In this document: positions 1 through 6,689 of the stretch, piece after piece
How the letters are laid out: each line of letters opens with the position of its first letter
Position numbering within the stretch: the stretch's first letter is position 1
DNA from: Thermatribacter sp964570785
GTDB taxonomy: Bacteria > Atribacterota > Atribacteria > Atribacterales > Thermatribacteraceae
DNA length: 7,505 nt
Assembly (NCBI GenBank): GCA_964570785.1
Contig: CAZMZG010000071.1
Location: 1 to 7,505, forward strand
Reading direction: 5' to 3'
Notes under the pieces: generated by a model
Told to the model about the DNA's origin: nothing
What the model saw: only the letters and a program-made list of their open reading frames with translations
Database searches by the model: none
Made by a program: the position numbers and the translations under genes

Positions 1-1299
1 AAGATACTCCTTTTCTGCCTCAAGCATTTCATCAACCATGCTTTTGATCTCGTCCAGCGAGAGCACTGCAGAAGTGAGGGGGTCATAGTACAGCGAATAG
101 TATATGTAATCCCTTTTTCTCTCCAGAATCCCCTTTACAGCCATCTCCTGACTCTGAACAACCATTCGGTTCAAAGCGGCAAGCTGTAAAGGTAAATCAC
201 CTATAGAAGACGGTCTAATGCTTGACTTTTCAATAAAACAAGGCACCTCCACAATACATTCCCGGGGCAAATTGGTAATTAACCCTTGATTAGGAAGATT
301 GATATTTGCCCGAAACACTTTCCCACTTTCCAGAGCATAAATAATTTTTATTCCATATTCATCACTTTCTGAAACATCAATCTCTTTTTCTCCGCTGGCA
401 ATTGCCTCCAGTTCTTCTTCGTATTTTTCGCGATCGCTACCATAAAGCTTCAGTATAAAACCTGTCTCACCATTCCATCCTCCACCCGGGGTAAACTTTT
501 CTAAAAGATCCTTTCTTTTACGAAACCAGGGATTGTATTCTGAATTATGTCCACTGCTTTCAGTGACAAAGTACCCAAGATGTTTAAACATCTCAAAGCG
601 AGTAGTGTCCTGATTCCAGAGCTCTGGCCTCTCAGCTGCTTCTCTCAAGCGAGGATACAGATCCCCTCCCTTATGGCGCAATTCTAAAAACCACGCTTGG
701 TGATTTATCCCAGCTACCCAGTATTCAAGTTCCTCAAGAGGCACCCCAAGATAAGAAGCAAGTTGTCTGGCGGTATGCTGGACACTGTGGCACAAACCAT
801 AAAAAGCAAGTTCGGGTATTTTTTCTTTAACCACCCAGCACAAAATAGACATGGGGTTGGTATAATTAAGAACAACCGCTTCCGGACACAACTCTTCTAT
901 ATCCCGACATATATCCAGAATTATCGGCGTAGTCCTCAGCGCTCTAAGCACCCCACCCGGCCCTATGGTATCGCCAATGCACTGGTCAACACCATACTTA
1001 AGAGGGATTTCGATATCCTGACGTATTACTTCTATGCCACCCACAAGCACAGAAATGAAAACATAATCCGTACCTGGAAGAGCTTTTCTTCTTTCAGTAG
1101 TAGCCGTTATTTGATCTTCGCTAAGGCCATTTTCTCTAAACAAGCGACGTGCAATTCTTTCAATATAACTTAAGCGTTTCGTATCGATATCAACCAGTGC
1201 TACTTCAATTTCTTCCTTCGGAAAAGGAAAGGAAACAAGATCCATGAGTAGCCTTTGAGTAAATACTAAACTACCGGCACCAATGAAAGTTATCTTCAT
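1..1299 (-). CDS. Glycoside hydrolase family 4 enzyme, alpha-galactosidase-like (3' end beyond the window)
   Basis: The first 433 codons are open from the ATG at 1299 to the left edge, with no stop, so only the extreme C-terminus is missing (family members are about 430-480 residues). Seen: an N-terminal Rossmann nucleotide-binding motif GAGSLVF at residues 7-13, an acidic end to beta-strand 2 (VDID, 36-39), NYTNPM at 145-150, GLCHSV at 168-173 and GINHQAW at 197-203. Known for the family: GH4 enzymes hydrolyse glycosides by NAD+-dependent oxidation at C3 with a divalent metal, held by a Cys and a His equivalent to Cys170 and His200 here. The CHSV form of the Cys motif is associated with alpha-galactosidases (MelA type), whereas CHG and CHE forms go with alpha-glucuronidases and alpha-glucosidases, and CDMP or CN-P forms with phospho-glycosidases. 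Inference: a cytoplasmic hydrolase for an unphosphorylated alpha-galactoside or related sugar, consistent with the ABC rather than PTS transporter upstream. It follows the URO-D gene by 16 nt. Family assignment is firm; substrate is tentative. Confidence 0.93.
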   Translation of the reverse strand, partial: MKITFIGAGSLVFTQRLLMDLVSFPFPKEEIEVALVDIDTKRLSYIERIARRLFRENGLSEDQITATTERRKALPGTDYVFISVLVGGIEVIRQDIEIPLKYGVDQCIGDTIGPGGVLRALRTTPIILDICRDIEELCPEAVVLNYTNPMSILCWVVKEKIPELAFYGLCHSVQHTARQLASYLGVPLEELEYWVAGINHQAWFLELRHKGGDLYPRLREAAERPELWNQDTTRFEMFKHLGYFVTESSGHNSEYNPWFRKRKDLLEKFTPGGGWNGETGFILKLYGSDREKYEEELEAIASGEKEIDVSESDEYGIKIIYALESGKVFRANINLPNQGLITNLPRECIVEVPCFIEKSSIRPSSIGDLPLQLAALNRMVVQSQEMAVKGILERKRDYIYYSLYYDPLTSAVLSLDEIKSMVDEMLEAEKEYL

Positions 1300-1304
1300 G
1301 CTCA

Positions 1305-1311
1305 ACCTCCT
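1305..1311 (-). promoter_or_regulatory. Ribosome binding site of the GH4 gene
   Basis: AGGAGGT on the minus strand, 5 nt before the ATG at 1299. It fixes that ATG as the start and lies in the 16-nt gap after the stop codon of the preceding gene, so the GH4 gene can be translated independently on the shared transcript. Confidence 0.85.
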
Positions 1312-1315
1312 ATCT

Positions 1316-2365
1316 TCAGTAGTAATTAAACATTGAAGAAGCAGATAAGAGTGTCCTACTCCAGGATTTGCGAGGCAAATCCTCACTCACACAAACCATG
1401 AATTTGCTTTTGTCCACCTTGGAAAACAAATTTCTGAAATATCCTTCAATATATTCCTTCTCTTCAAAACACAAAAATGCGGGGAAATTAATGATAATCG
1501 ATTTGTCACTCCAGCTTTCCTGGGCTTCTTTGATATCCAGGTTGCCACCTGCTTCTTCAACAGTAAAAGATTCCACGACATCTATAGGCGCTTGCGCAAT
1601 TAAGCCCTTAAGGTGTTTGAGCTTCCCATCCATGTGCACAACGAACTTCTTGCCATTTTTCTTAAGAATCGAACCTACTTCACAATAAAAAGGGAGACCG
1701 TGCTCTTCAAACAAGCGAGGAGAAGTCATGTCTTCAGTGATATTGTCCCAGTTATGAATAAACAGAGCTGGCGATTCAGCTACAACTCTATACATCTCCA
1801 GCTGCTTTTTATGAAGCATTTCCAGAAAATCTCGCACCAGATCCGGTGAATCAAAAAGATCAATCATTAATCTTTCAGGACCCACCAGCTCCAGAAGTGT
1901 TTTTTGGAAAGGACTGCGCTCAACATTAGCAAAAACGATACCATCATCTCCCATCTCCCTATCCGCTTTTGCAAAAGCCTCGTAATTGGGTACATACGAA
2001 GTATTCTCAAAAATAAAAGCCACTATCTCATAGTCTCGAGGACTCTTTATCAGAAACTCCTTAATCCATTGACTGCCATATCCAGGATCAAAAAGAACCT
2101 TCTCTTCCACGCTTCCCAAGGGAGTCAAAAACCTTCGGACTTGATATTTCCTCCCACCTTCATCAAAACCTTCTCTAATGCAGATTTCGACTCCCCTCAT
2201 ATAGGCAACATAGGGCTTTTCAAAATGAAAAATCCCCAAACCACTATTCCGCAGTTCTCTTTCAACTCTCCCCCGTGGCAAGAGAAAAGAATAAGCTCCA
2301 AATGGGATTCCTTCTTCATTTTTCCCACACAAAGTTTTCACAATTTTCTCCCGAATACTGGTCAT
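1316..2365 (-). CDS. URO-D superfamily protein, divergent (second of a pair), function unknown
   Basis: About 349 residues, the usual length for the uroporphyrinogen decarboxylase / corrinoid methyltransferase (MtaA/CmuA-like) TIM-barrel superfamily. Seen: an N-terminal segment ending in EGIPFGAYSF, the central HNWDNITEDMTSP segment, a VVHMDGKLKHL motif around residue 244 that matches the superfamily's H-x-C/D-G barrel motif, a DVVESFTVEEAGGNLDIKEA segment, and a C-terminal VCVSEDLPRKSW segment. The H-x-Cys pair used for zinc in MtaA-type methyltransferases is H-x-Asp here, so canonical thiol chemistry is doubtful. It lies 26 nt after a second, clearly different URO-D gene and 16 nt before GH4. 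Start choice: the longest reading begins at a GTG at 2374, but the ribosome site GGAGAG (about 2376-2381) almost touches that GTG and is 8 nt from the ATG at 2365, so the ATG is preferred. There is no haem gene nearby, so a role as true HemE is unlikely. The substrate is unknown. Confidence 0.85.
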   Translation of the reverse strand: MTSIREKIVKTLCGKNEEGIPFGAYSFLLPRGRVERELRNSGLGIFHFEKPYVAYMRGVEICIREGFDEGGRKYQVRRFLTPLGSVEEKVLFDPGYGSQWIKEFLIKSPRDYEIVAFIFENTSYVPNYEAFAKADREMGDDGIVFANVERSPFQKTLLELVGPERLMIDLFDSPDLVRDFLEMLHKKQLEMYRVVAESPALFIHNWDNITEDMTSPRLFEEHGLPFYCEVGSILKKNGKKFVVHMDGKLKHLKGLIAQAPIDVVESFTVEEAGGNLDIKEAQESWSDKSIIINFPAFLCFEEKEYIEGYFRNLFSKVDKSKFMVCVSEDLPRKSWSRTLLSASSMFNYY

Positions 2366-2391
2366 AATCTTCACTCTCCAGCTTATGCGAT

Positions 2392-3480
2392 TTAGAGCCT
2401 TCCATAGTGTTGAATAGCTTTGTACATGGTAATTATGTTCTCAACAGGAGTAATAGGCTGGATATTGTGGCAGGGAGCAATTATATAACCTGTGTGATCG
2501 GCAGCAAGAGCGTTTAACAAATAAAGAACTTCGTTTTCGATATCCCTTTTGCTTCCAAAAGGCAGAGTTTCCTGATTATCAACACCACCGTGAAAACAAA
2601 TCTTCGTACCAAATTCCTTTTTTAATTCTTCAGGATTCATGCCAGGTAACTTCCACTGAATGGGATTCAAAATATCAATCCCCAGGTCGATTAACCGTGG
2701 GATAAGAGGTCTTATGGCTCCATCATCGTGGTGAAAAACCTTGATGCCATGACTCTTAACAAGTTTCATCAAACGCTGATGCTGAGGTGCGAAGAACTTC
2801 TCAAAGGTATCAGGGCTAATTAGCAACCCAGATTGTATTCCAAAATCATCGGTAACTTCGGCAATGTCAATATAGCCTTTGCCTGCCTCAAATAACCGCT
2901 CATGGAAAGCATAAAGAAAATCACAGATTCTTCCAACTACATAGTGGGCGTATTCTCTATTATAAACGAGGTCCATTAAAGACTTTTCTAATCCACGGAT
3001 GTTGTTGTAAACAAAAAAAGGCGAAGCATAACCACATTCAATAGCATAATCAGGATACTTACGGCATTCTTCAGCAATATCTGAAAAATCAAACCAGTCT
3101 GCACTGGGGAAAACATAATTTGCTTCTACCTCTTCAATAGTATCAAGATCCGCCAGAGGACTAAAAGCTATTTCCCAGTATTTTCCCTTACCATTTGCAT
3201 ATTCCTTAGCAACATACTCAACACCCCATATATCTTGATTCAATTTAAGTTTCGGACCAACATAGTAGCGAGAAACGGGTATTCCCAAAGTCGGAGGCGT
3301 TAAATTGACAATCTTGTCAATCGCCAGTCTTCTCCATAGTTCAACATCATCGCTCACCATCAAGTGCCTTTTGAGCATGTCAATAACTTCTGGAGTGGCC
3401 CAGAGGTCGCAGGGAATTCTATCTACAGGTCTTCGATCAATAACACTCAAAATTCTCTCCTTAGGATTCACAAAAACCAT
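2392..3480 (-). CDS. URO-D superfamily protein (MtaA/CmuA-like relative, first of a pair), function unknown
   Basis: 362 residues in a full-length URO-D-type barrel. Seen: the typical N-terminus NPKERILSVIDRRPVDRIP (residues 5-23), FHHDDGAIRPLIPRLIDLG from about 249, ILNPIQ shortly after, FHGGVDNQETLPFG from 296, and the C-terminal APCHNIQPITPVENI from 335. Known: this superfamily includes uroporphyrinogen decarboxylase and the zinc-dependent methyl-corrinoid:thiol methyltransferases, which use H-x-C plus a distant Cys. Here the comparable positions read His250/His251, Asp252/Asp253 and Cys337, so a metal site is plausible but unproven. The FHGG and HNIQP motifs mark the large uncharacterised branch rather than HemE. 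The gene lies 60 nt after the sugar-binding protein and behind a strong hairpin. Start: ATG 3480 has AAAAAGGG abutting it, which is very close; the in-frame GTG at 3471 has AAGG about 10 nt upstream and is a real alternative (359 residues). Function in the sugar operon is unknown. Confidence 0.88.
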   Translation of the reverse strand: MVFVNPKERILSVIDRRPVDRIPCDLWATPEVIDMLKRHLMVSDDVELWRRLAIDKIVNLTPPTLGIPVSRYYVGPKLKLNQDIWGVEYVAKEYANGKGKYWEIAFSPLADLDTIEEVEANYVFPSADWFDFSDIAEECRKYPDYAIECGYASPFFVYNNIRGLEKSLMDLVYNREYAHYVVGRICDFLYAFHERLFEAGKGYIDIAEVTDDFGIQSGLLISPDTFEKFFAPQHQRLMKLVKSHGIKVFHHDDGAIRPLIPRLIDLGIDILNPIQWKLPGMNPEELKKEFGTKICFHGGVDNQETLPFGSKRDIENEVLYLLNALAADHTGYIIAPCHNIQPITPVENIITMYKAIQHYGRL

Positions 3481-3489
3481 CCCTTTTTA

Positions 3490-3526
3490 AGCAAATACCC
3501 CGGGATCATCTCCCGGGGTATTTGCT
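3490..3526 (-). promoter_or_regulatory. Perfect 16-bp stem-loop between the binding-protein and URO-D genes
   Basis: An inverted repeat with arms 3490-3505 and 3511-3526 and a 5-nt loop (3506-3510). The arms are exact complements and contain a GC-rich core, CCCCGGGA/TCCCGGGG. On the transcribed strand it is followed by TTAAAAAGGG rather than a run of T, so it is not a classical intrinsic terminator. It lies 14 nt after the stop of the binding-protein gene and about 9 nt before the ATG of the first URO-D gene, next to that gene's ribosome site. Known: hairpins after binding-protein genes in ABC operons, as after malE, protect the upstream mRNA from 3' exonucleases and lower downstream expression. 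Inference: it sets the ratio of abundant binding protein to less abundant enzymes, and may partly occlude URO-D translation initiation. Confidence 0.8.
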
Positions 3527-3540
3527 GCCAATTCAGTCAG

Positions 3541-4809
3541 TTATTGGGCAGCACCTTTAATCAGAGGATCAATCCACTTCTGGAGTTCAACCAAAGCTTC
3601 GTCCACTCCGATCTCTCTGGTAATAGCAGCTCTGGTAGTTATCCTGCCAATACCCTCGTGGTAAGGAGTTGCTTTGCCAGGTGGGAACTTACGAACCTTT
3701 CTGAACTTCAAAAACTCTGCAAAATAGGGAATTACTATGCTTTGCTTCGCCAGCTCCTGCATAAATTGCTCATTGGAAAGAACCGACCTCAACGCAGGAC
3801 CCTCAAGCGCAGCAGTTATGGTGTGAATCTCGGGGCGCATCATAAACTTGACAAAACTTATTATCAGATCTTTATTTTTCTTAAAGTTAGTACCATACTT
3901 ATTGACCACCACACCCCAGCAGTGACCAATTCCATAGGGACCCGCAGGACCTGCAGGAAAATTCATAACACCAATTTTGTCAGTGAGATTCTCCTGAACA
4001 GCAATTCTTCCTGTATCTGCCCAATCTCGTAGCATCGCAACTTTCCCTTCCTGGAATAGGCCCCTGCTCTCTTCATAGCCAATGGCTGACAGGCCAGGAG
4101 GTGCTGCTTCTTGATAAATCTGAGTCATGAATTCTAAAGCTTGCTTGGCCTTTGGATCGGGTTTGCCATCTGGCGCTAAAATCCATTCGTCTCCACCAGC
4201 TTGATACAGAAACTCTACAAAATTGTTATACATCTCTCCCGGGGTGCCTTGAGTGCAATAGCCCCACTGATCTGCATTTCCATCTCCATCCAGATCCCGA
4301 ACAAACATTTTTCCAGTTGCGAGTAGTTCATCCCAAGTCTTGGGTACTGCTACCCCCTCTTGCTCAAACAGGTCTTTGCGGTAATACATATAACTCATAC
4401 CATTCCACCAGGGTATGCGGTAAACGCCGCCGTGAAGCTTTATGTATTCTTTTTGCAAATCAACCAGATCTTCTACTTGCTCTTCACTCAAATAAGGAGT
4501 GAGATTTTCCCATACACCATAAAATATGCCATCCAGCGTGAAAACATCATCTTCGTACAAGACATCGACACCCTGATACTTACTCTTTAACCAAAGGTTC
4601 ATTCTCTGTACATGACCATCCCAGTCTGATGGTCCTTCTATGAGCTCAACTTTTGCTTCAGGATTTTCCTTCTCAAATAATGCAATTATCTCCTTAGCCT
4701 GGTCAACAGCCCATGCTGGACAGTAGAACACAATATTAGCCGCCAACAAAGAGGTGGTTGCTAAAAACACCAAGACAACTACACTCATAACCAACCCTAA
4801 AATTTTCAC
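3541..4809 (-). CDS. ABC transporter extracellular sugar-binding protein (family 1, MalE-like)
   Basis: 422 residues. Seen: an N-terminal signal peptide with Lys2, a hydrophobic core at about 3-22 and a likely signal peptidase I cut after LLAA (residue 24). There is no lipobox cysteine, so the mature protein is probably soluble in a periplasm. The mature part shows family 1 hallmarks: NIVFYCPAW at its start, an early ALFEKENPEAKVEL segment, a YRIPWWNGMSYMYYRKDLFE segment, PKTWDELL, and a DLDGDGNADQWGY calcium-loop-like stretch common in this family. The GTG start at 4809 is preceded by GAGGAGGGA at ideal spacing. Role: binds a sugar or oligosaccharide outside the inner membrane and delivers it to the permease pair encoded just upstream. 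The several aromatic residues (Trp, Tyr) in the N-terminal half fit carbohydrate stacking. The ligand cannot be read from the sequence. It follows the second permease gene by an unusually long 139-nt gap and has its own strong ribosome site, consistent with high expression. Confidence 0.93.
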   Translation of the reverse strand: MKILGLVMSVVVLVFLATTSLLAANIVFYCPAWAVDQAKEIIALFEKENPEAKVELIEGPSDWDGHVQRMNLWLKSKYQGVDVLYEDDVFTLDGIFYGVWENLTPYLSEEQVEDLVDLQKEYIKLHGGVYRIPWWNGMSYMYYRKDLFEQEGVAVPKTWDELLATGKMFVRDLDGDGNADQWGYCTQGTPGEMYNNFVEFLYQAGGDEWILAPDGKPDPKAKQALEFMTQIYQEAAPPGLSAIGYEESRGLFQEGKVAMLRDWADTGRIAVQENLTDKIGVMNFPAGPAGPYGIGHCWGVVVNKYGTNFKKNKDLIISFVKFMMRPEIHTITAALEGPALRSVLSNEQFMQELAKQSIVIPYFAEFLKFRKVRKFPPGKATPYHEGIGRITTRAAITREIGVDEALVELQKWIDPLIKGAAQ

Positions 4810-4948
4810 TTTTCTTCCCTCCTCAAATTCATCTTTTAACCAGCAGTCTCAACCAGCACAGCGAGCAAAAAGAGAAAAATTCAAATCCTAGAATTCAATA
4901 CTTTAGCAATTAACATCACCTCCTCCAAAAACCCGATTAATTTAATTT
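4810..4948 (-). other. Intergenic gap with orphan perfect Shine-Dalgarno and an 11-codon ORF
   Basis: The largest gap in the cluster. Just after the permease stop the minus strand reads GGAGGAGGTGATG (4914-4926), of which AGGAGGTGAT (4915-4924) is a 10-nt perfect complement to the usual 16S rRNA 3' end. The only ORF it could serve is 11 codons (MLIAKVLNSRI, 4881-4916), whose ATG overlaps the Shine-Dalgarno; a TTG at 4909 would give only four codons. Nearer the binding-protein gene there is an 8-bp direct repeat (AACCAGCA on the plus strand at 4838-4845 and 4851-4858, 13-bp period). I found no convincing -35/-10 pair and no LacI-type palindrome here. It may be a leader region, a ribosome standby site, or the remains of a lost gene start. 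Confidence 0.5.
4817..4824 (-). promoter_or_regulatory. Ribosome binding site of the binding-protein gene
   Basis: GAGGAGGG on the minus strand with a 7-nt spacer (AAGAAAA) to the GTG at 4809. It decides in favour of this GTG start, which also gives the signal peptide its only basic residue, Lys2. Confidence 0.85.
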
Positions 4949-5794
4949 CTACTTAAAAGTTCTCCCCACCAGGCCACTGACCACATATTTCTGGAAAAAG
5001 ACCACGATAAGCAAAATTGGCAAAACAGCCAGAACTCCCCCTGCAGCCATTTTTGCAAAGGGGATATCATACATACCCGGAAACTCCAGGAGGGCAGGCA
5101 TAATCATTTTCGCCCTGTGAAAGGCGAAAGAAAGAGAGTACAAAAGATCGTTGTAAGCCCAAACAAATCTCAATATAAAAAGCGAAATAAGCACGTTTTT
5201 GAGGGCAGGCATTACTATCCTAAACACTACGCCCCACTCGCTGCAACCGTCCAGCTTGCCCGCATCAATCAACTCATCCGGAAACTCATGAAGATAAGGA
5301 AGGGCAAACCACGCAAAAAGAGGAATACCACTAAATCCATACAGCATTATCAGAAGAAGATGAGTATCCAGTAATCCCAAGAAATTAGCTATATTGAAAA
5401 GGGGCAAAACATAAACTATCCAGGGCAAGGCCAGCATCCATATTACCATATAAATAAACACCTTTTTAAACCTAAAGCGGTGCTTCGCAAGTGCATAAGC
5501 CACTGCAAAGCTAAATAGTAAGGTTATCAAAGAAGCTACGCCTACTATAAACACAGAATTCAAAATATAGCGGTGAACTCGGTGTCTTTCAAAAATTTCC
5601 CTATAAGCCCCCAAAGTAGCTACTGAAGGCGATGGATAAAAATGAGGCTTGCTTTTAATAACCTCGGATTCAGGAAGAAGAGAAACGTTAACAGCCCAAT
5701 AGAGAGGGAAAATAGTAAACACAGCAATAAGCACAATACCTATAACCTTCAAAAAGTTACTGAGTGAAAACATTTTGGTCTTTTTTCTTTTCAT
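4949..5794 (-). CDS. ABC transporter permease, MalG-like (CUT1 family)
   Basis: 281 residues from the ATG at 5794. Seen: a basic N-terminus (MKRKKTK), about six hydrophobic segments (roughly 15-36, 78-102, 111-133, 145-167, 200-222, 249-268), and the cytoplasmic EAA loop from about 173 to 197 (DELIDAGKLDGCSEWGVVF with a following MPALKN), which docks onto the ATPase. The C-terminus QKYVVSGLVGRTFK is the usual MalG-type ending. Role: one half of the inner-membrane channel for the sugar. Start choice: the frame is open to a further ATG at 5863, but that would add 23 residues wholly overlapping the upstream permease gene. The ATG at 5794 forms the classic ATGA overlap with that gene's stop and gives the normal family length, implying translational coupling. 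The EAA motif has Gly-Lys-Leu-Asp-Gly-Cys where Ala-Xaa-Xaa-Asp-Gly-Ala is commonest, a mild variation. Confidence 0.93.
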   Translation of the reverse strand: MKRKKTKMFSLSNFLKVIGIVLIAVFTIFPLYWAVNVSLLPESEVIKSKPHFYPSPSVATLGAYREIFERHRVHRYILNSVFIVGVASLITLLFSFAVAYALAKHRFRFKKVFIYMVIWMLALPWIVYVLPLFNIANFLGLLDTHLLLIMLYGFSGIPLFAWFALPYLHEFPDELIDAGKLDGCSEWGVVFRIVMPALKNVLISLFILRFVWAYNDLLYSLSFAFHRAKMIMPALLEFPGMYDIPFAKMAAGGVLAVLPILLIVVFFQKYVVSGLVGRTFK

Positions 5795-6642
5795 TCTCCC
5801 ACAATCCTCCGTTGCAAAGGAGCAAAAAATAGAATTACAAACAAAGAAACGAAAATACTCCACACAACCGCCATAGCAATGCCATACTCAAAGTTTCCAT
5901 ATCTTATCCCTTGCCTGAAAATGCTAATTGAGGCCACCTCAGTAGCAAAACCTGGTCCACCACCCGTAAGAGCGAAAATCAAGTCAAATTCCTGGAGGGA
6001 AAATATGAATAGTATAACCCCCACATACAAGACAGTTGACTTAAGCATAGGCAAGGTGATGTATCTCAGAGTCTGCCAGGGAGTAGCACCATTGACTTTA
6101 CCCTCCTCATACAGCTCCACTGGAATGTTCTGGCAAGCAGCCAAGAAAAGAAGAGCACTAAACCAGACGTCACGAACTACTCTTGCTATAATTACCGATA
6201 CCTTAGCCAAATATGGGTCACCCAACCATTCTATTCCTCTATCAACAATGCCTAAGTGCAGGAGAAAGTAATTAACAACCCCGAACTGAGGACTTAGAAT
6301 AATCTGAGTCAACAGGCCCCACGCAGTAAGAGAAATTGCCCAGGGTATAAGAAGGATAGATTTGACGAAACTCTGTCCAAACTGCAGCGAATTAATGAAA
6401 ATCCCAATAAAAAGACCCAGAACAGTCATAAGAAGCGTAACTACCAAAGAATAAATCAGTGAAAAACCGATTGAGCTCCAAAAAGTTTCGTCTTTAAATA
6501 GTTGCAGATAGTTCTCCAGTCCAACAAAGTTACCCATCCAATCACGAAAGGTCATAGTTATACCGTAAATAAAGGGTACTGTATGACTTATCCAAAAGAG
6601 TGAGAAAGGAACTATTAACAGCAAAATCAAAGATTTCTTCAT
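5791..6642 (-). CDS. ABC transporter permease, MalF-like (CUT1 family)
   Basis: 283 residues. Seen: a first membrane segment almost at the N-terminus (4-28), further hydrophobic segments at about 58-84, 92-116, 147-169, 203-224 and 252-274, an EAA loop at about 176-200 (ELYEEGKVNGATPWQTLRYI then TLPML) and the MalF-type LTGGGPGFATE motif at 225-235. Role: partner of the MalG-like permease in the sugar import channel. Its TGA stop overlaps the ATG of the next gene by 4 nt. The start is constrained because a TAG lies in frame immediately before the ATG at 6642. It lies 47 nt downstream of the repressor gene in the same orientation, so the two are probably co-transcribed. No ATP-binding subunit is encoded in the window; a shared MsiK/MalK-type ATPase encoded elsewhere is the usual solution for CUT1 systems. 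Confidence 0.93.
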   Translation of the reverse strand: MKKSLILLLIVPFSLFWISHTVPFIYGITMTFRDWMGNFVGLENYLQLFKDETFWSSIGFSLIYSLVVTLLMTVLGLFIGIFINSLQFGQSFVKSILLIPWAISLTAWGLLTQIILSPQFGVVNYFLLHLGIVDRGIEWLGDPYLAKVSVIIARVVRDVWFSALLFLAACQNIPVELYEEGKVNGATPWQTLRYITLPMLKSTVLYVGVILFIFSLQEFDLIFALTGGGPGFATEVASISIFRQGIRYGNFEYGIAMAVVWSIFVSLFVILFFAPLQRRIVGE

Positions 6643-6674
6643 CTACAATCCCAAAATCTGGGCACCCTCCTTTC
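6643..6674 (-). promoter_or_regulatory. Displaced ribosome binding site of the MalF-like gene with a possible spacer hairpin
   Basis: AAAGGAGG lies at 6666-6673, but the ATG at 6642 is 23 nt further on, much longer than usual. The spacer contains CCCA (6659-6662) and TGGG (6650-6653) around a 5-nt loop. Folding this 4-bp hairpin would shorten the effective spacing to about 10 nt. Alternatively a weaker GGGAT at 6648-6652 serves as the site directly. Confidence 0.45.
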
Positions 6675-6689
6675 TAAGAAAAAAATCCT

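Noticed and set aside
697..1173. 158-codon plus-strand ORF
   Set aside because: It lies antisense inside the GH4 gene, whose minus-strand frame is uninterrupted and carries all family motifs. The plus-strand product resembles nothing, and no ribosome site was seen.
1387..1581. 64-codon minus-strand ORF within the second URO-D gene
   Set aside because: It overlaps the URO-D frame in another phase, while the URO-D frame remains intact to its C-terminal motif, so there is no frameshift to explain.
1904..2395. 163-codon plus-strand ORF
   Set aside because: Antisense to the second URO-D gene; low-complexity Ser/Phe/Lys-rich product typical of a shadow frame.
1316..3480. HemE (uroporphyrinogen decarboxylase) assignment for either URO-D gene
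   Set aside because: Motifs such as FHGGVDNQ and APCHNIQP mark an uncharacterised branch, there are two dissimilar copies, and no haem genes are nearby.
3490..3526. Classical rho-independent terminator
   Set aside because: The stem is excellent, but no T-run follows it on either strand, so it is listed as a regulatory stem-loop instead.
3364..4032. 222-codon plus-strand ORF
   Set aside because: Spans the antisense of two genes and the hairpin between them; the protein has no recognisable domain.
5792..5863. Longer N-terminus for the MalG-like permease from the ATG at 5863
   Set aside because: The extra 23 residues overlap the upstream gene completely and are atypical of the family; the ATGA-coupled start at 5794 is the normal arrangement.
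6639..6665. Eight-codon ORF (GTG start) overlapping the MalF-like start
   Set aside because: Its GTG directly abuts the Shine-Dalgarno core with no spacer, so initiation there is unlikely.
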